Assembly (NCBI RefSeq): GCF_900096905.1
Contig: NZ_FMYI01000006.1
Span: 62,001-126,000, forward strand
DNA from: Pelagirhabdus alkalitolerans
GTDB taxonomy: Bacteria > Bacillota > Bacilli > Bacillales > Amphibacillaceae
Direction of reading: 5' to 3'
Length of the DNA: 64,000 bases
Shown piece after piece: positions 46,827 to 55,292 of the stretch (within the stretch, counting starts at the first letter, position 1; every line of letters starts with the position of its first letter). Made by a program: the position numbers and the translations under genes. The notes under the pieces were generated by a model. That model saw only the letters and a program-made list of their open reading frames with translations. It did not search any database and was not told the origin of the DNA.

Positions 46827-47315
46827 ATGGAAGTCTCCTTTACACAATTATTAGAAGATTTTAAACCGATGATTTATCACTTATTAAATAAGTATCATAT
46901 TCGTGATTCAGATGGCGATTATTTTCAAGAGCTTTCGATTACATTATGGAAAGCAAGTACATCCTATGATCAAGCGCGCATGAAATTCTCCACTTATGCT
47001 TATCAAACAATGCAATTTCGCTTAATAGACTTAATACGTAAAAATAGTAAAATGAAAGAAAGTGAAGAACGGTTCAAAAAATGTCTGAGAGCAGAAGATA
47101 TGAGTTTTGTATGCGTCGATCATAATTTAACGGAATGGATATTAGACATCCGAAATTGTTTAACAAAAAATGAATGGTTTTGGTTTGTTGGTGAAATCGT
47201 TGAGGGTAAGCGCTTAGTTGATATCGCACTTGAACAAGGTGTGAGTGCAAACGCCGTACGGCACTGGAAACGAAAAGCGATTATAAAAATACGAAATATT
47301 TATCGAAATAAATGA
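46827..47315 (+). CDS. Sigma-70 family RNA polymerase sigma factor-like protein
   Basis: A 162-residue protein. Residues about 5-70 fit sigma region 2 (DYFQELSITLWKASTSYDQA, MKFSTYAYQTMQFRLIDLIR); residues about 105-160 look like region 4 with a helix-turn-helix (VDIALEQGVSANAVRHWKRKAI). No anti-sigma gene follows; the next gene codes for a small membrane protein, a possible but unproven partner. It is shorter than most ECF factors and resembles the competence or SigO-type small factors of Bacilli. AGCAGGAG lies upstream of the ATG. Confidence 0.78.
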   Translation: MEVSFTQLLEDFKPMIYHLLNKYHIRDSDGDYFQELSITLWKASTSYDQARMKFSTYAYQTMQFRLIDLIRKNSKMKESEERFKKCLRAEDMSFVCVDHNLTEWILDIRNCLTKNEWFWFVGEIVEGKRLVDIALEQGVSANAVRHWKRKAIIKIRNIYRNK

Positions 47316-47385
47316 TTTTTTCGTTTAAGGTGCTCATGATCATTCTGTGTTAAAATAATGAAAGCAAAGATAAAAGGATGATTTT

Positions 47386-47640
47386 ATGACACGTTTTAGA
47401 ACGGTTTGGAAGTGGCTTAAAGAAAGATCGTATTTTATTTACTTACTCGTCGCTTCCTTGTTGTTTTCTGTCAATATTTATATGTTGTTCGAGCCTGACC
47501 TACCACTTCACGACCCCGTTCGGACAGAACTGACGCAACTGTTCTACTTTCAGTTAGTCGTCGGATTGGTGAATTTAGGTTATTTCTTTTACTATCATCG
47601 AAAAAAGCGATTTAAAGATTCTTCAGGTGATGACCGATGA
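47386..47640 (+). CDS. Small two-helix membrane protein (84 aa)
   Basis: Hydrophobic segments at about 17-33 and 55-70 with a basic C-terminus (YHRKKRFKDSSGDDR). Its stop overlaps the start of the next gene (ATGA), so it belongs to a three-gene unit ending in a Na+/H+ antiporter. Not recognised; an accessory role in the antiporter unit is possible. Confidence 0.65.
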   Translation: MTRFRTVWKWLKERSYFIYLLVASLLFSVNIYMLFEPDLPLHDPVRTELTQLFYFQLVVGLVNLGYFFYYHRKKRFKDSSGDDR

Positions 47641-47840
47641 AATGGACTCAATTTGACTGGAAACTTGTGCACGGACTTATGATTACATTCTATGTGCTCG
47701 GTTTAGTCACTTACCTCATCATGGGTGATTTAAGTGAGCTCATTCATCAGTTAATAGTTAGTGTATTTACCTTAATTGTTGTAAAAGAAGTAATCCGATA
47801 TGTTAGGCGACTCAAAAGAGAAAAAAATGAAAAACAATAA
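47637..47840 (+). CDS. Small membrane protein (67 aa)
   Basis: Two membrane helices (about 13-30 and 35-52) and a basic end (YVRRLKREKNEKQ). It overlaps the upstream small membrane gene by four bases and ends 35 bases before the antiporter start. No family recognised; the pair of small membrane proteins may form a unit with the antiporter. Confidence 0.65.
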   Translation: MKWTQFDWKLVHGLMITFYVLGLVTYLIMGDLSELIHQLIVSVFTLIVVKEVIRYVRRLKREKNEKQ

Positions 47841-47875
47841 CAGTTTTGTTTGATATCGAGTTTGGAGGAAAGGGC

Positions 47876-49060
47876 ATGTTAGAAAGTATTGCTTTATTAT
47901 TATTGTTAGGATTTATCATGGCAAAAGTTGTATCTGCTTTTAAGTTACCAGGACTTTTAGGTATGTTAGTTATTGGAGTCATTGTCGGTCCTTATGCCAT
48001 GGATGTTTTAGATGATGGCTTATTACTCGTGTCACAGGATTTGCGTAGTTTTGCGCTGATTGTAATTTTAATACGAGCAGGTCTTGGGATTAAACGTCAA
48101 CAACTAAAGAAAGTCGGCGTGTTGGTTGCTAAAATTAGTAGTATCCCTTGTTTATTAGAAGGCTTTACCGTACTTGCTATTGCTTATTACTGGCTCGGTT
48201 TTTCATTTGCAGAAGCGGGTATGCTTGGCTTTGTTTTAGCGGCTGTTTCGCCAGCTGTTGTTGTCCCAAGTGTGCTCGAACTTAAAGAAGCGAGGCTCGG
48301 GGAAAACAAACAAGTACCAACCTTACTCTTAACAGGAACATCTATTGATGATGTATTTGCGATTACATTATTTACATTCTTTTTAGGGTTAGGCACAACA
48401 ACAGGAAATACGAATGTTTTCTTAGAAATTGTTAATATCCCGTTTAGCATTATTTTTGGTGTTTTAGGTGGGGCTATTATCGCCTTTTTATTAATTTATG
48501 TTTTTAAATGGAAAGCACTATTTGATCATCAAACGGAAAAAATGGTGTTAATCTTAAGTTTAGCGATTTTGTATTATGAATTTGGGGAATGGATTGGCAT
48601 CGCGAGTCTGTTAGGTGTGATGACGCTTGGTTTTGTCCTACTTGAGAAAATCCCTAAAGAATCTGCATTTTTCTCTGGACAACTCGCGAGCACATGGATC
48701 TTCGCTCAAATTATTTTATTTACATTAGTCGGGGCTGAAGTGAATCTTGAAGTTGCATTTGAAGCGGGGTTAGTCGGCTTAGTTGTCATTTTAATCGGCT
48801 TAGTAGGCCGTGGTGTTGGAACGATGGTCGCAACAATGGGAAGCAATCTATCGTATAAAGAACGCCTCTTTTGTGTCATTGCCTATATGCCAAAGGCAAC
48901 GGTTCAAGCTGCCATTGGTTCAATCCCTTTAGCAAGTGGCGTTGATGCAGGTGGAACGATTTTAGCTTTCGCTGTTTTATCAATTGTCGTGACAGCCCCT
49001 ATTGGTGCGCTCTTAATTAAATTCACCGCCCCAAGACTGTTAGAACAAGCAACAAACTAG
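47876..49060 (+). CDS. Cation:proton antiporter (Na+/H+ type)
   Basis: From ATG 47876, behind TGGAGGAAAGGGC, a 394-residue CPA-family antiporter of about 11-12 helices: LPGLLGMLVIGVIVGPYAM, IRAGLGIKRQQLKK, AVSPAVVVPSVLEL, LLTGTSIDDVFAITLFTF (a double-acid TSIDD motif in the place of the ion-binding pair) and YMPKATVQAAIGSIPLASG. It probably exports Na+ or K+ in exchange for H+, a useful task in a salty or alkaline habitat. The frame extends upstream to 47846 without a ribosome site. Confidence 0.9.
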   Translation: MLESIALLLLLGFIMAKVVSAFKLPGLLGMLVIGVIVGPYAMDVLDDGLLLVSQDLRSFALIVILIRAGLGIKRQQLKKVGVLVAKISSIPCLLEGFTVLAIAYYWLGFSFAEAGMLGFVLAAVSPAVVVPSVLELKEARLGENKQVPTLLLTGTSIDDVFAITLFTFFLGLGTTTGNTNVFLEIVNIPFSIIFGVLGGAIIAFLLIYVFKWKALFDHQTEKMVLILSLAILYYEFGEWIGIASLLGVMTLGFVLLEKIPKESAFFSGQLASTWIFAQIILFTLVGAEVNLEVAFEAGLVGLVVILIGLVGRGVGTMVATMGSNLSYKERLFCVIAYMPKATVQAAIGSIPLASGVDAGGTILAFAVLSIVVTAPIGALLIKFTAPRLLEQATN

Positions 49061-49086
49061 AAAATCAAATAAAGGTGGGGAAAGAT

Positions 49087-49647
49087 ATGTTTCGTTACAA
49101 CGTGACAGACTCAATTGCTTTAAAACTATTAGAAAAAAGAGATGCTGATAAACTTTTTGATTTAATTTCACAATCACGTCAACATTTGCGTGAATTTTTA
49201 GGGTTTGTCGATTACACGTATAAAGTAGATGACACAAGGAAATTTGTCAATGAAACAGTCATCGAGAACGCAGAAGAAAAATCGTTTGTCGTGGTATTGT
49301 TATATGATGAAGCTGTATGTGGGTTAGTTGGATTTAATAGTTTAGATCATACAAATAAAACGGGCGAAATTGGTTATTGGATCGCTGAACCTTATTTGAA
49401 CCAAGGGATTACAACAAAAGCGACACAAGCGATCATTGATTACGGTTTTCATCATTTTAATTTAAATCGAATTCAGTTAAAGGCTGCTTTTTATAATAAA
49501 CCGAGTCGACGTGTTGCTGAAAAACTTCAGTTCAAAGAAGAAGGGGTTTTAAGAGAAGCAGAAATGATTCAAGGTCAGTACGTTGACCATTGTGTCTATA
49601 GTTTGTTAAGACGAGAGTGGGAAAGTCAAAATGAAGTGGATCGTTGA
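49087..49647 (+). CDS. GNAT acetyltransferase, RimJ/RimL type
   Basis: From ATG 49087 (AAAGGTGGGG upstream) a 186-residue enzyme: ALKLLEKRDADKLFDLISQS, then GEIGYWIAEPYLNQGITTKATQAI (acetyl-CoA site) and NRIQLKAAFYNKPSRRVAEKLQF. The pattern is that of ribosomal-protein or general N-terminal acetyltransferases. It overlaps the following pseudouridine synthase by 17 bases, so both are co-translated. Confidence 0.88.
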   Translation: MFRYNVTDSIALKLLEKRDADKLFDLISQSRQHLREFLGFVDYTYKVDDTRKFVNETVIENAEEKSFVVVLLYDEAVCGLVGFNSLDHTNKTGEIGYWIAEPYLNQGITTKATQAIIDYGFHHFNLNRIQLKAAFYNKPSRRVAEKLQFKEEGVLREAEMIQGQYVDHCVYSLLRREWESQNEVDR

Positions 49648-50482
49648 AGAAGAAGCAGAGTTATTAGAATTTCTACTTGATAAAAGTCCGAAGGGGCGCA
49701 ATGCAACGAAAGCTTTTTTAAAACGAAAACAAGTGTATGTTGATCAGGACTGCATCACAAAACATAATTATCCATTAAAAAAGGGACAAGTCATTGAAAT
49801 TAAAACCGAGAGCGGTAAACCGAGTCCCTTACAAGGGCTTGAAGTGATCCATGAAGATGATCATATTTTAGTCGTCAATAAAGAAGCGGGACTTTTAACG
49901 ATGAGCACGAACAAGATGGCAGATGAAAAAACGGCTTATCGTATGTTAAACGCGTATGTTAAAGCGAAACACCCCAAAAATCGTATTTACATCGTCCATC
50001 GATTAGATCGAGATACATCTGGATTGTTAGTATTTGCCAAATCTGCCAAGGCGAAAAACATTCTTCAGTCTGAGTGGAAAGAGCGTGTCAAAAAACGTGT
50101 CTATTTAGCGAGAGTGGAAGGTCATGTGGAAAAAGATGAAGGAACGATTCGTTCGTGGTTAAAAGAATCGAAGACCCACCAAGTGTATGTATCCCATTCA
50201 CCTAAAGGTGCTAAAGAAGCGATCTTACATTTTAAGGTGTTAGAGCGTGCCCACAAGCAATCCTTGCTCGAAGTGCAGTTAGAAACAGGTCGAAAAAATC
50301 AAATTCGTGTCCAATTAGCTTCAATAGGGCATCCGATTGTTGGGGATAAAAAATACGGCGCTAAAACAAATCCCATTAAACGACTGGGCCTTCATGCATA
50401 TAGTTTAGCCTTTGACCATCCGATTACAAATGAATATGTATCTTATACGTCAGATGAACCGTCGTCATTCAAACTGAGTTAG
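49631..50482 (+). CDS. RluA family pseudouridine synthase
   Basis: A 283-residue RluA/RluD-type enzyme. An S4-like N-terminal part (about 10-60: NATKAFLKRKQVYVD) is followed by the catalytic domain with HRLDRDTSGLLVFAKS, where the Asp after RL attacks the uracil, LETGRKNQIRVQLASIGHPI and GLHAYSLAF. It isomerises uridines in rRNA or tRNA. Members in Bacilli include YhcT, YjbO and YlyB; which one this matches is unclear. Confidence 0.92.
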   Translation: MKWIVEEEAELLEFLLDKSPKGRNATKAFLKRKQVYVDQDCITKHNYPLKKGQVIEIKTESGKPSPLQGLEVIHEDDHILVVNKEAGLLTMSTNKMADEKTAYRMLNAYVKAKHPKNRIYIVHRLDRDTSGLLVFAKSAKAKNILQSEWKERVKKRVYLARVEGHVEKDEGTIRSWLKESKTHQVYVSHSPKGAKEAILHFKVLERAHKQSLLEVQLETGRKNQIRVQLASIGHPIVGDKKYGAKTNPIKRLGLHAYSLAFDHPITNEYVSYTSDEPSSFKLS

Positions 50483-50494
50483 GAGAGATGTATA

Positions 50495-50725
50495 ATGTAC
50501 GTGACGATTGAAGAAGCGGCCAGTTATTTGGAAATTGATGAAACAAAACTGCGTCAATTGATTTTACAAAATAAAATTCGAGTTGTGTACTACAACCAAG
50601 TACCACTCATCAACACCCAACAATTCGATACCCATTTAAAAGAAATGGAGCGCATTCGACGTGAGATACAGGCTTATTTAAATGAGCCAATTCCAGAAAG
50701 CTTAGATGTGAAAGATGAAGATTAA
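50495..50725 (+). CDS. Small helix-turn-helix (excisionase-like) protein (76 aa)
   Basis: MYVTIEEAASYLEIDETKLR followed by QLILQNKIRVVYYNQVPLIN is a MerR/excisionase-type winged helix-turn-helix (about 1-45); an amphipathic helix (about 47-65) and an acidic tail follow. It starts 13 bases after the pseudouridine synthase and is followed by a terminator, so it is likely the end of that operon. No integrase is nearby, so it is more probably a chromosomal regulator than a phage factor. Confidence 0.75.
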   Translation: MYVTIEEAASYLEIDETKLRQLILQNKIRVVYYNQVPLINTQQFDTHLKEMERIRREIQAYLNEPIPESLDVKDED

Positions 50726-50759
50726 GCCATCATTCAAACAAGAATGATGGCTGTTTTTT
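50725..50759. terminator. Bidirectional terminator
   Basis: AGCCATCATTC and GAATGATGGCT, perfect 11-bp stem, six T. It overlaps the end of the convergent SLAP-domain gene. Confidence 0.87.
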
Positions 50760-51125
50760 GATTTCATAAGGATGGTTTTCAAAAATAAGCGTCCAGAGCG
50801 TTGTATTTCCAGCATCTAAGTTAAGTTGGTCAATCGTTACGTCTGTTTGCAATGAGTGTTCTTCAGCATAAAAAGTAATCGGCACATCAATTAGATCGAG
50901 TGGTTCATCACTCATATTAGTCACAAAACAAATAATGAGGAGTTTTTCTTCATGATTAAAGGCTTTTACTAATGGTGTGAACGAGAATGAACGTGGTGAT
51001 GAGATAGAAGCTTTGGATTTAAGTGTTTGGTCTTGTAATCTCTCATATAAGTTTTCATAAAAAGTTAAATCATTAGAATCAATGGTTTTGGCCCATTTTG
51101 GCTGTAGTTGTAACAATTTTATCAC
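50730..51125 (-). CDS. SLAP domain-containing protein
   Basis: A 131-residue protein with the SLAP pattern of Bacillaceae: LQLQPKWAKTIDSNDLTFYE, then FTPLVKAFNHEEKLLIICFVTN and a final TTLWTLIFE. These small proteins are linked to accessory Sec/S-layer clusters in Firmicutes; no such cluster is visible here and no signal peptide is present. RBS AGAGGAGTG upstream of ATG 51125. Confidence 0.7.
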   Translation of the reverse strand: MIKLLQLQPKWAKTIDSNDLTFYENLYERLQDQTLKSKASISSPRSFSFTPLVKAFNHEEKLLIICFVTNMSDEPLDLIDVPITFYAEEHSLQTDVTIDQLNLDAGNTTLWTLIFENHPYEIKKQPSFLFE

Positions 51126-51304
51126 TCCTCTTCTTCTAAAAATTATATCATTTACACAAAAATAGATCGTTTTATTGAGAAAAGACTTTTCAACATGTCC
51201 TAAAAAGGTTATATATAACTATGATATATGTAATGGTTCTTAAGTTATAAATATATGACTCGTGATCATTAAATACTAGACAAACAAGAATAGGACGTGT
51301 TGTG

Positions 51305-51886
51305 ATGAAAAAAGAATGGTATGACTACATAAAAAATGTTGAATTTGGAGCGAAAGATCAATTAAACAGCGATTTTGAGGTGTTGTCATTTTTAGCGATG
51401 ACACCAGATGAAATAAAAGGATCAATCGATCATTATTTAAATATTGATACCTATACGATCAGTCGATTTCGTTCTCAAATGGATACATTTGCTTACATCA
51501 TGAATCAAATGTCAAAAGACAGCTCAATTTACGTGGTTCCGACACCGATCCAAGAGAAAGGAAAACCTGTGATTTTCTATCAATTAGATGTTCCATTATC
51601 CATTAAAGATGCGATTGGGTTGGGTTTGGGTGTCATTCGCTACCTAAGTGGTGATCAAAAGGGCGAGATTTATTACTATTCATTTGTAAAAGACGAAGAT
51701 GATCAGCGTGAATTAATGGAAGAAGCAAAAGCTATTGAACGGATAAAATCTTATACCTTACTACAATTATCACATGAAAAACGAAAGAAAGGAAATGATC
51801 GGATTATTCAATCATCAAAAGAATCACTTATCTTCACAGATGAATCAAGAATGCTTCACCAATTAGCAAAGCTCGATTTTTATTGA
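51305..51886 (+). CDS. Uncharacterised soluble protein (193 aa)
   Basis: MKKEWYDYIKNVEFGAKDQL then alternating helices and strands (SIYVVPTPIQEKGKPVIFYQ, GEIYYYSFVKDEDDQ). No membrane segment, no catalytic motif that I recognise. The start could be GTG 51302 or ATG 51305; the ribosome site is weak. It lies 54 bases before a GTPase gene and is likely co-transcribed with it. Confidence 0.65.
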   Translation: MKKEWYDYIKNVEFGAKDQLNSDFEVLSFLAMTPDEIKGSIDHYLNIDTYTISRFRSQMDTFAYIMNQMSKDSSIYVVPTPIQEKGKPVIFYQLDVPLSIKDAIGLGLGVIRYLSGDQKGEIYYYSFVKDEDDQRELMEEAKAIERIKSYTLLQLSHEKRKKGNDRIIQSSKESLIFTDESRMLHQLAKLDFY

Positions 51887-51940
51887 CAGATTAATTCAGT
51901 AAAATGTGATATGATCAATTTAATAAAGGGTGGTGCGAAT

Positions 51941-53254
51941 ATGGAAAAAAGAGTACTTGATAAACGCCTTGAGCGTTTAATTGATCTATATGAGAATGTT
52001 GATGGTTTAATTGAACATCTACCTGTCAAAATGCCACAGGCAGCTAAAAAGCAACTAGAAAAAATAATTTTTCATAATCAAGAGCTGGAGTCATTAATGG
52101 AATCAATACGTTCGAGACGTCCACCTCGTTTAATTTTAGTAGGAAGAACAGGCGTTGGAAAATCCAGTTTAATCAATGCAATCTTTGGTCAATACTTGGC
52201 AGAAACATCACCGGTTGAAATAGGGACGAAGGATGTACAGTCATACACGTATGAATCTGATGGTGAGACATTGTTTGAGGTCATGGACACAAGAGGGATC
52301 GCTGAGTCGGTTTCAACAAGCCAAACTTCAGCTGAAAAAGATCTCGTTAAAGCGATTGAAACATTTCAGCCAGATGCGATGCTTTTTGTCATGAATGCTA
52401 CTGAGCGTGCGCATATGGATAATGATTTTAAGGCTGTTCAGTATCTTCAAAAGCAAGCGAACGCGCCAATCCCACTTGTGACTGTCTTAACGCATGTCGA
52501 TCATTTGGAGCCGGCAAGAATTAAAAATCCTAGTGAGTACCCGGCTATTAAACATCAACATATAAATGATAAAGTCGAAAAAGTCGAGCAACTGATTGAT
52601 CAATTTGATGTAGATAGTAAAGCGATTATACCTGTATCAGCCTATATTGAATGGGATTCATTTGAACCACACACACTAACAGAAACTGAACAACGGGAAC
52701 TATCGATTACTTTTGATGGCCGATACAACATGGATGCGTTGATTGATTTTTTCGAACAAAACTTACAACCTGAAGCGTCGATCCATCTTTTAATGTCGGC
52801 ACGGATCGAACGTGCTATTCAAAAAATGACAAAGCAACTTATTCAAGCCTTTTCTGTTGCAGCATCCACGGTGGCCTTGACTCCTATTCCGGTCAGTGAT
52901 ATGTCGGTTCTAATTCCATTACAAATTGTCCTTGTGACGTTTATTGCTTATTTAAGCGGCGCTGAAGTATCGAAATCAACAGCAAAAGATTTTGTTTTAA
53001 GTTTAGGTGGTGTCGGTGCAATGGGGTATAGTTTTCGTATGATCGCCCAACAAGGCAGTAAATTTTTAAACCTGATCTTACCTGGTTCAGGTAGTGTCAT
53101 TTCAAGCACGATTGCCTACTCTGGCACGTATGCAATGGGAAAAGCAGCTGAAGCGTATTATATTGAAAAAGTGAATGAAGATGAACTAAAGACAATTGTT
53201 AAAGAAGCGTCAGAAAAAGCAAAACAATCTTATCAACAGGACCAAGAAACTTAA
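51941..53254 (+). CDS. Membrane-associated GTPase with DUF697-like C-terminal domain
   Basis: From ATG 51941 (AAGGGTGGTG upstream), 437 residues. An N-terminal helical part (1-60) is followed by an Era/dynamin-like GTPase domain: G1 GRTGVGKSSL, G3 DTRG (MDTRGIAES), G4 THVD (VLTHVDHLEP) and G5 near PVSAYIEW. The C-terminal part (about 280-420) has hydrophobic helices (VALTPIPVSDMSVLIPLQIV, LSLGGVGAMGYSF) like the DUF697 module found fused to GTPases. It probably acts at the membrane; substrate or partner unknown. Confidence 0.85.
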   Translation: MEKRVLDKRLERLIDLYENVDGLIEHLPVKMPQAAKKQLEKIIFHNQELESLMESIRSRRPPRLILVGRTGVGKSSLINAIFGQYLAETSPVEIGTKDVQSYTYESDGETLFEVMDTRGIAESVSTSQTSAEKDLVKAIETFQPDAMLFVMNATERAHMDNDFKAVQYLQKQANAPIPLVTVLTHVDHLEPARIKNPSEYPAIKHQHINDKVEKVEQLIDQFDVDSKAIIPVSAYIEWDSFEPHTLTETEQRELSITFDGRYNMDALIDFFEQNLQPEASIHLLMSARIERAIQKMTKQLIQAFSVAASTVALTPIPVSDMSVLIPLQIVLVTFIAYLSGAEVSKSTAKDFVLSLGGVGAMGYSFRMIAQQGSKFLNLILPGSGSVISSTIAYSGTYAMGKAAEAYYIEKVNEDELKTIVKEASEKAKQSYQQDQET

Positions 53255-53261
53255 AAAAAGA

Positions 53262-53290
53262 TTGTTATTTGTCTTTGTACATGCTATAGT
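53262..53290 (+). promoter_or_regulatory. Sigma-A promoter of the candidate sRNA
   Basis: TTGTTA, 17 bases, TATAGT, starting eight bases after the GTPase stop. There is no ORF with a ribosome site behind it. Confidence 0.65.
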
Positions 53291-53295
53291 ATGAG

Positions 53296-53432
53296 AGCGA
53301 TGAGCTGTTTGCATAAGTCGCGCACATCCAAACGTTGTATGTGGCAACGGTGCTGCGCCGCAAAAGATTGTATTCAACCAGGATTGAATACATTAAAAAA
53401 ACCGACCTTTCTTATGAGAGGTCGGCTTTTTT
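53296..53432 (+). ncRNA. Candidate small RNA (about 135 nt)
   Basis: Between the sigma-A promoter and a strong terminator lies a compact series of hairpins: GCGA/TCGC near the 5' end, CACAT/ATGTG, and a perfect 9-bp hairpin TGTATTCAA (53369-53377) with TTGAATACA (53384-53392), then the terminator CCGACCT/AGGTCGG (53402-53425) with six T. An 80-residue frame runs over it but is basic, low in quality and has no ribosome site. I do not recognise the RNA. The terminator also serves the convergent symporter gene. Confidence 0.6.
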
Positions 53433-53437
53433 GTAGG

Positions 53438-54871
53438 TTATGCAGAACGAATGCGCTTTTGAAAGAACAAACTAAAGGTGACATAAAAAATAAACGCAAT
53501 CACAATCGATGTCACAACATGATGCATACCTAATGGCTCAAACCCTGCTGTATCGAGGATCATGTAAGAAATAATACCAGCGATCATCGATGCTAAAGCA
53601 CCGTATTTATTCCCTTTATTCCAGTAGAGCCCCATGATAATTGGCCACATGAATGCTGATTCCATACCACCAATCGCAAATAAATTTAACCAAATAATGA
53701 GTTCTGGTGGTTGAACGGCCATTGAGAATACAACAATCCCTAGTAAAGCGGTAATGGTCATACTCATTTTTTTCAAAAATTGTCGAGAAGCGTCAGGATT
53801 AATATAGTTAATATAGACATCCTTCACAATCGTCGAGCTAACAAGTAAAAGTAATGAGTCAACTGTCGACATAATCGCAGCGAGTGGTGCGGCGAGAATT
53901 AAGCCTGCTAACCAAGGTGGTAACACATGGGCGGCAATTTCAGGCATGACTGTATCACCAACTTCAATTCCTGGTAGGATTGGACGGGCAAAAACACCGA
54001 TTAAATGCATATTTAACATAATAAAACCAACTACAATCGTTCCAATAATCAGTGCACGATGGAATGATTTTGTGCTTTTATAACTCATGGCCCGAACAGC
54101 AATTTGAGGGAGCGCCACAACCCCAACTCCAACTAAGATCCAATATGACGACACATAGCTTGCAGTTAGCTGCCCTTCAGACCCATAAGGTGTAATTAAG
54201 TTTGGGTTAATCTCTCTTAAATCATTCATGATTGACGTGACCCCGCCACCAGAAATGACAACAGCAATAAGGAGCACTAATGTTCCAATAAACATGATGC
54301 TTCCTTGGATCGAATCCGTTAAGGTCACGGCACGAAATCCTCCGAAGGTCACGTATAATAAGACTGTTACAACAAAAATAAATAGCGCACCGTGATATGA
54401 AAGTCCCGTTAACGACTCAATCAATCTTGCACCACCTATCCATTGGGCAGCCATTGCTGAGAAAAGAAAGATAACAATACTAAACGCAGCAAGTAAGACG
54501 ACGGCTTTCGATTGATAACGTTCTTTAAGAAAATCGACCATCGTGACCGCCTTATAACGCTTTGTAACAATCGCGAACTTTTTTCCTAAGATCATTAAAG
54601 TGAAATACCCTGTTGCGACTTGTGTAACAGCTAGTAATACCCAGCCTAAACCTTCGTTGTAGGCAACACCAGGCCCACCTATAAAACTACTAGCGCTACC
54701 ATAAGTGGCAGTCATCGTCATCGCTAAAACGAAGCCACCAAGACTTCTTCCACCTAAATAATAATCATGGATAAAACTAGCATCATTCGTTTTTTTACGA
54801 CTAAAGATAAATCCAATAAAAAAAATAGCAATTACAGAACTAAATAACGTAATCGTTGCTTGTATGTTCAT
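53438..54871 (-). CDS. panF: Sodium:pantothenate symporter, PanF-like
   Basis: A 477-residue solute:sodium symporter of about 13 helices with SFIGGPGVAYNEGLGWVLLA, GGFRAVTLTDSIQG and LAAIMSTVDSLLLLVSSTI, all typical of the SSS family. The neighbour upstream is a YhdT-like gene, the usual companion of panF, which favours pantothenate as the substrate. The start overlaps the end of that gene by four bases. Confidence 0.87.
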   Translation of the reverse strand: MNIQATITLFSSVIAIFFIGFIFSRKKTNDASFIHDYYLGGRSLGGFVLAMTMTATYGSASSFIGGPGVAYNEGLGWVLLAVTQVATGYFTLMILGKKFAIVTKRYKAVTMVDFLKERYQSKAVVLLAAFSIVIFLFSAMAAQWIGGARLIESLTGLSYHGALFIFVVTVLLYVTFGGFRAVTLTDSIQGSIMFIGTLVLLIAVVISGGGVTSIMNDLREINPNLITPYGSEGQLTASYVSSYWILVGVGVVALPQIAVRAMSYKSTKSFHRALIIGTIVVGFIMLNMHLIGVFARPILPGIEVGDTVMPEIAAHVLPPWLAGLILAAPLAAIMSTVDSLLLLVSSTIVKDVYINYINPDASRQFLKKMSMTITALLGIVVFSMAVQPPELIIWLNLFAIGGMESAFMWPIIMGLYWNKGNKYGALASMIAGIISYMILDTAGFEPLGMHHVVTSIVIAFIFYVTFSLFFQKRIRSA

Positions 54872-55140
54872 GACGCATCCTCCACCTCTTCATCAAATGG
54901 AACATCCACAAAAAAGAATTTGACGACAATAAAGACAAGAACCGCCATGATGACGACACCGACGATGGCACTATAAAAAAACCATGCAGGAAAACCAAAC
55001 ACATATTGATAATCGCTCACATCTTGACTGCCCAAACCATAAGCAAAGCCGAACCACCAAACAAAATTAAATAAGGCAAGTCCAACGCCAATCAAGGCTT
55101 CACGATGTGCGATCTTAAATCGGTAATCTTGTTGTTCCAT
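54868..55140 (-). CDS. yhdT: YhdT family (DUF997) protein
   Basis: From ATG 55140 (GGAGG seven bases upstream; longer frames to 55179 include the ribosome site) a 90-residue protein with two membrane helices (ALIGVGLALFNFVWWFGFAYG, YSAIVGVVIMAVLVFIVVKFF). The FGFPAWFFYS block is typical of YhdT, coupled to PanF in many bacteria. Likely an accessory subunit of the symporter. Confidence 0.85.
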   Translation of the reverse strand: MEQQDYRFKIAHREALIGVGLALFNFVWWFGFAYGLGSQDVSDYQYVFGFPAWFFYSAIVGVVIMAVLVFIVVKFFFVDVPFDEEVEDAS

Positions 55141-55256
55141 GTTTAAACCTCCATTCTGATGATTGATAACTGTTAGCATTATACACTATTTTTATAAATC
55201 AGAAAAAGCAAATAATAGGATAGACTAATATTATGGTAAATAAATAGTTAAAAAGG

Positions 55257-55286
55257 TTGACTCATATTATGTAAGCGTGATATTAT
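55257..55286 (+). promoter_or_regulatory. Sigma-A promoter of the tracrRNA
   Basis: TTGACT, 18 bases, TATTAT. It places the first transcribed base near 55293, where the anti-repeat begins. A degenerate cre-like ATGTAAGCGTGATAT lies in the spacer; whether it matters is unknown. Confidence 0.65.
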
Positions 55287-55292
55287 TAATTT

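Noticed and set aside
50495..50725. Excisionase-like gene as a sign of an integrated element
   Set aside because: No integrase, attachment repeats or phage genes nearby; the gene ends a housekeeping operon.
53291..53533. 80-aa plus-strand ORF over the candidate sRNA
   Set aside because: No ribosome site; it runs through two hairpins and a terminator and into the panF gene on the other strand.
55263..55286. CcpA control of the tracrRNA through a cre-like motif in its promoter
   Set aside because: The motif misses two defining positions of the consensus; kept only as a remark.
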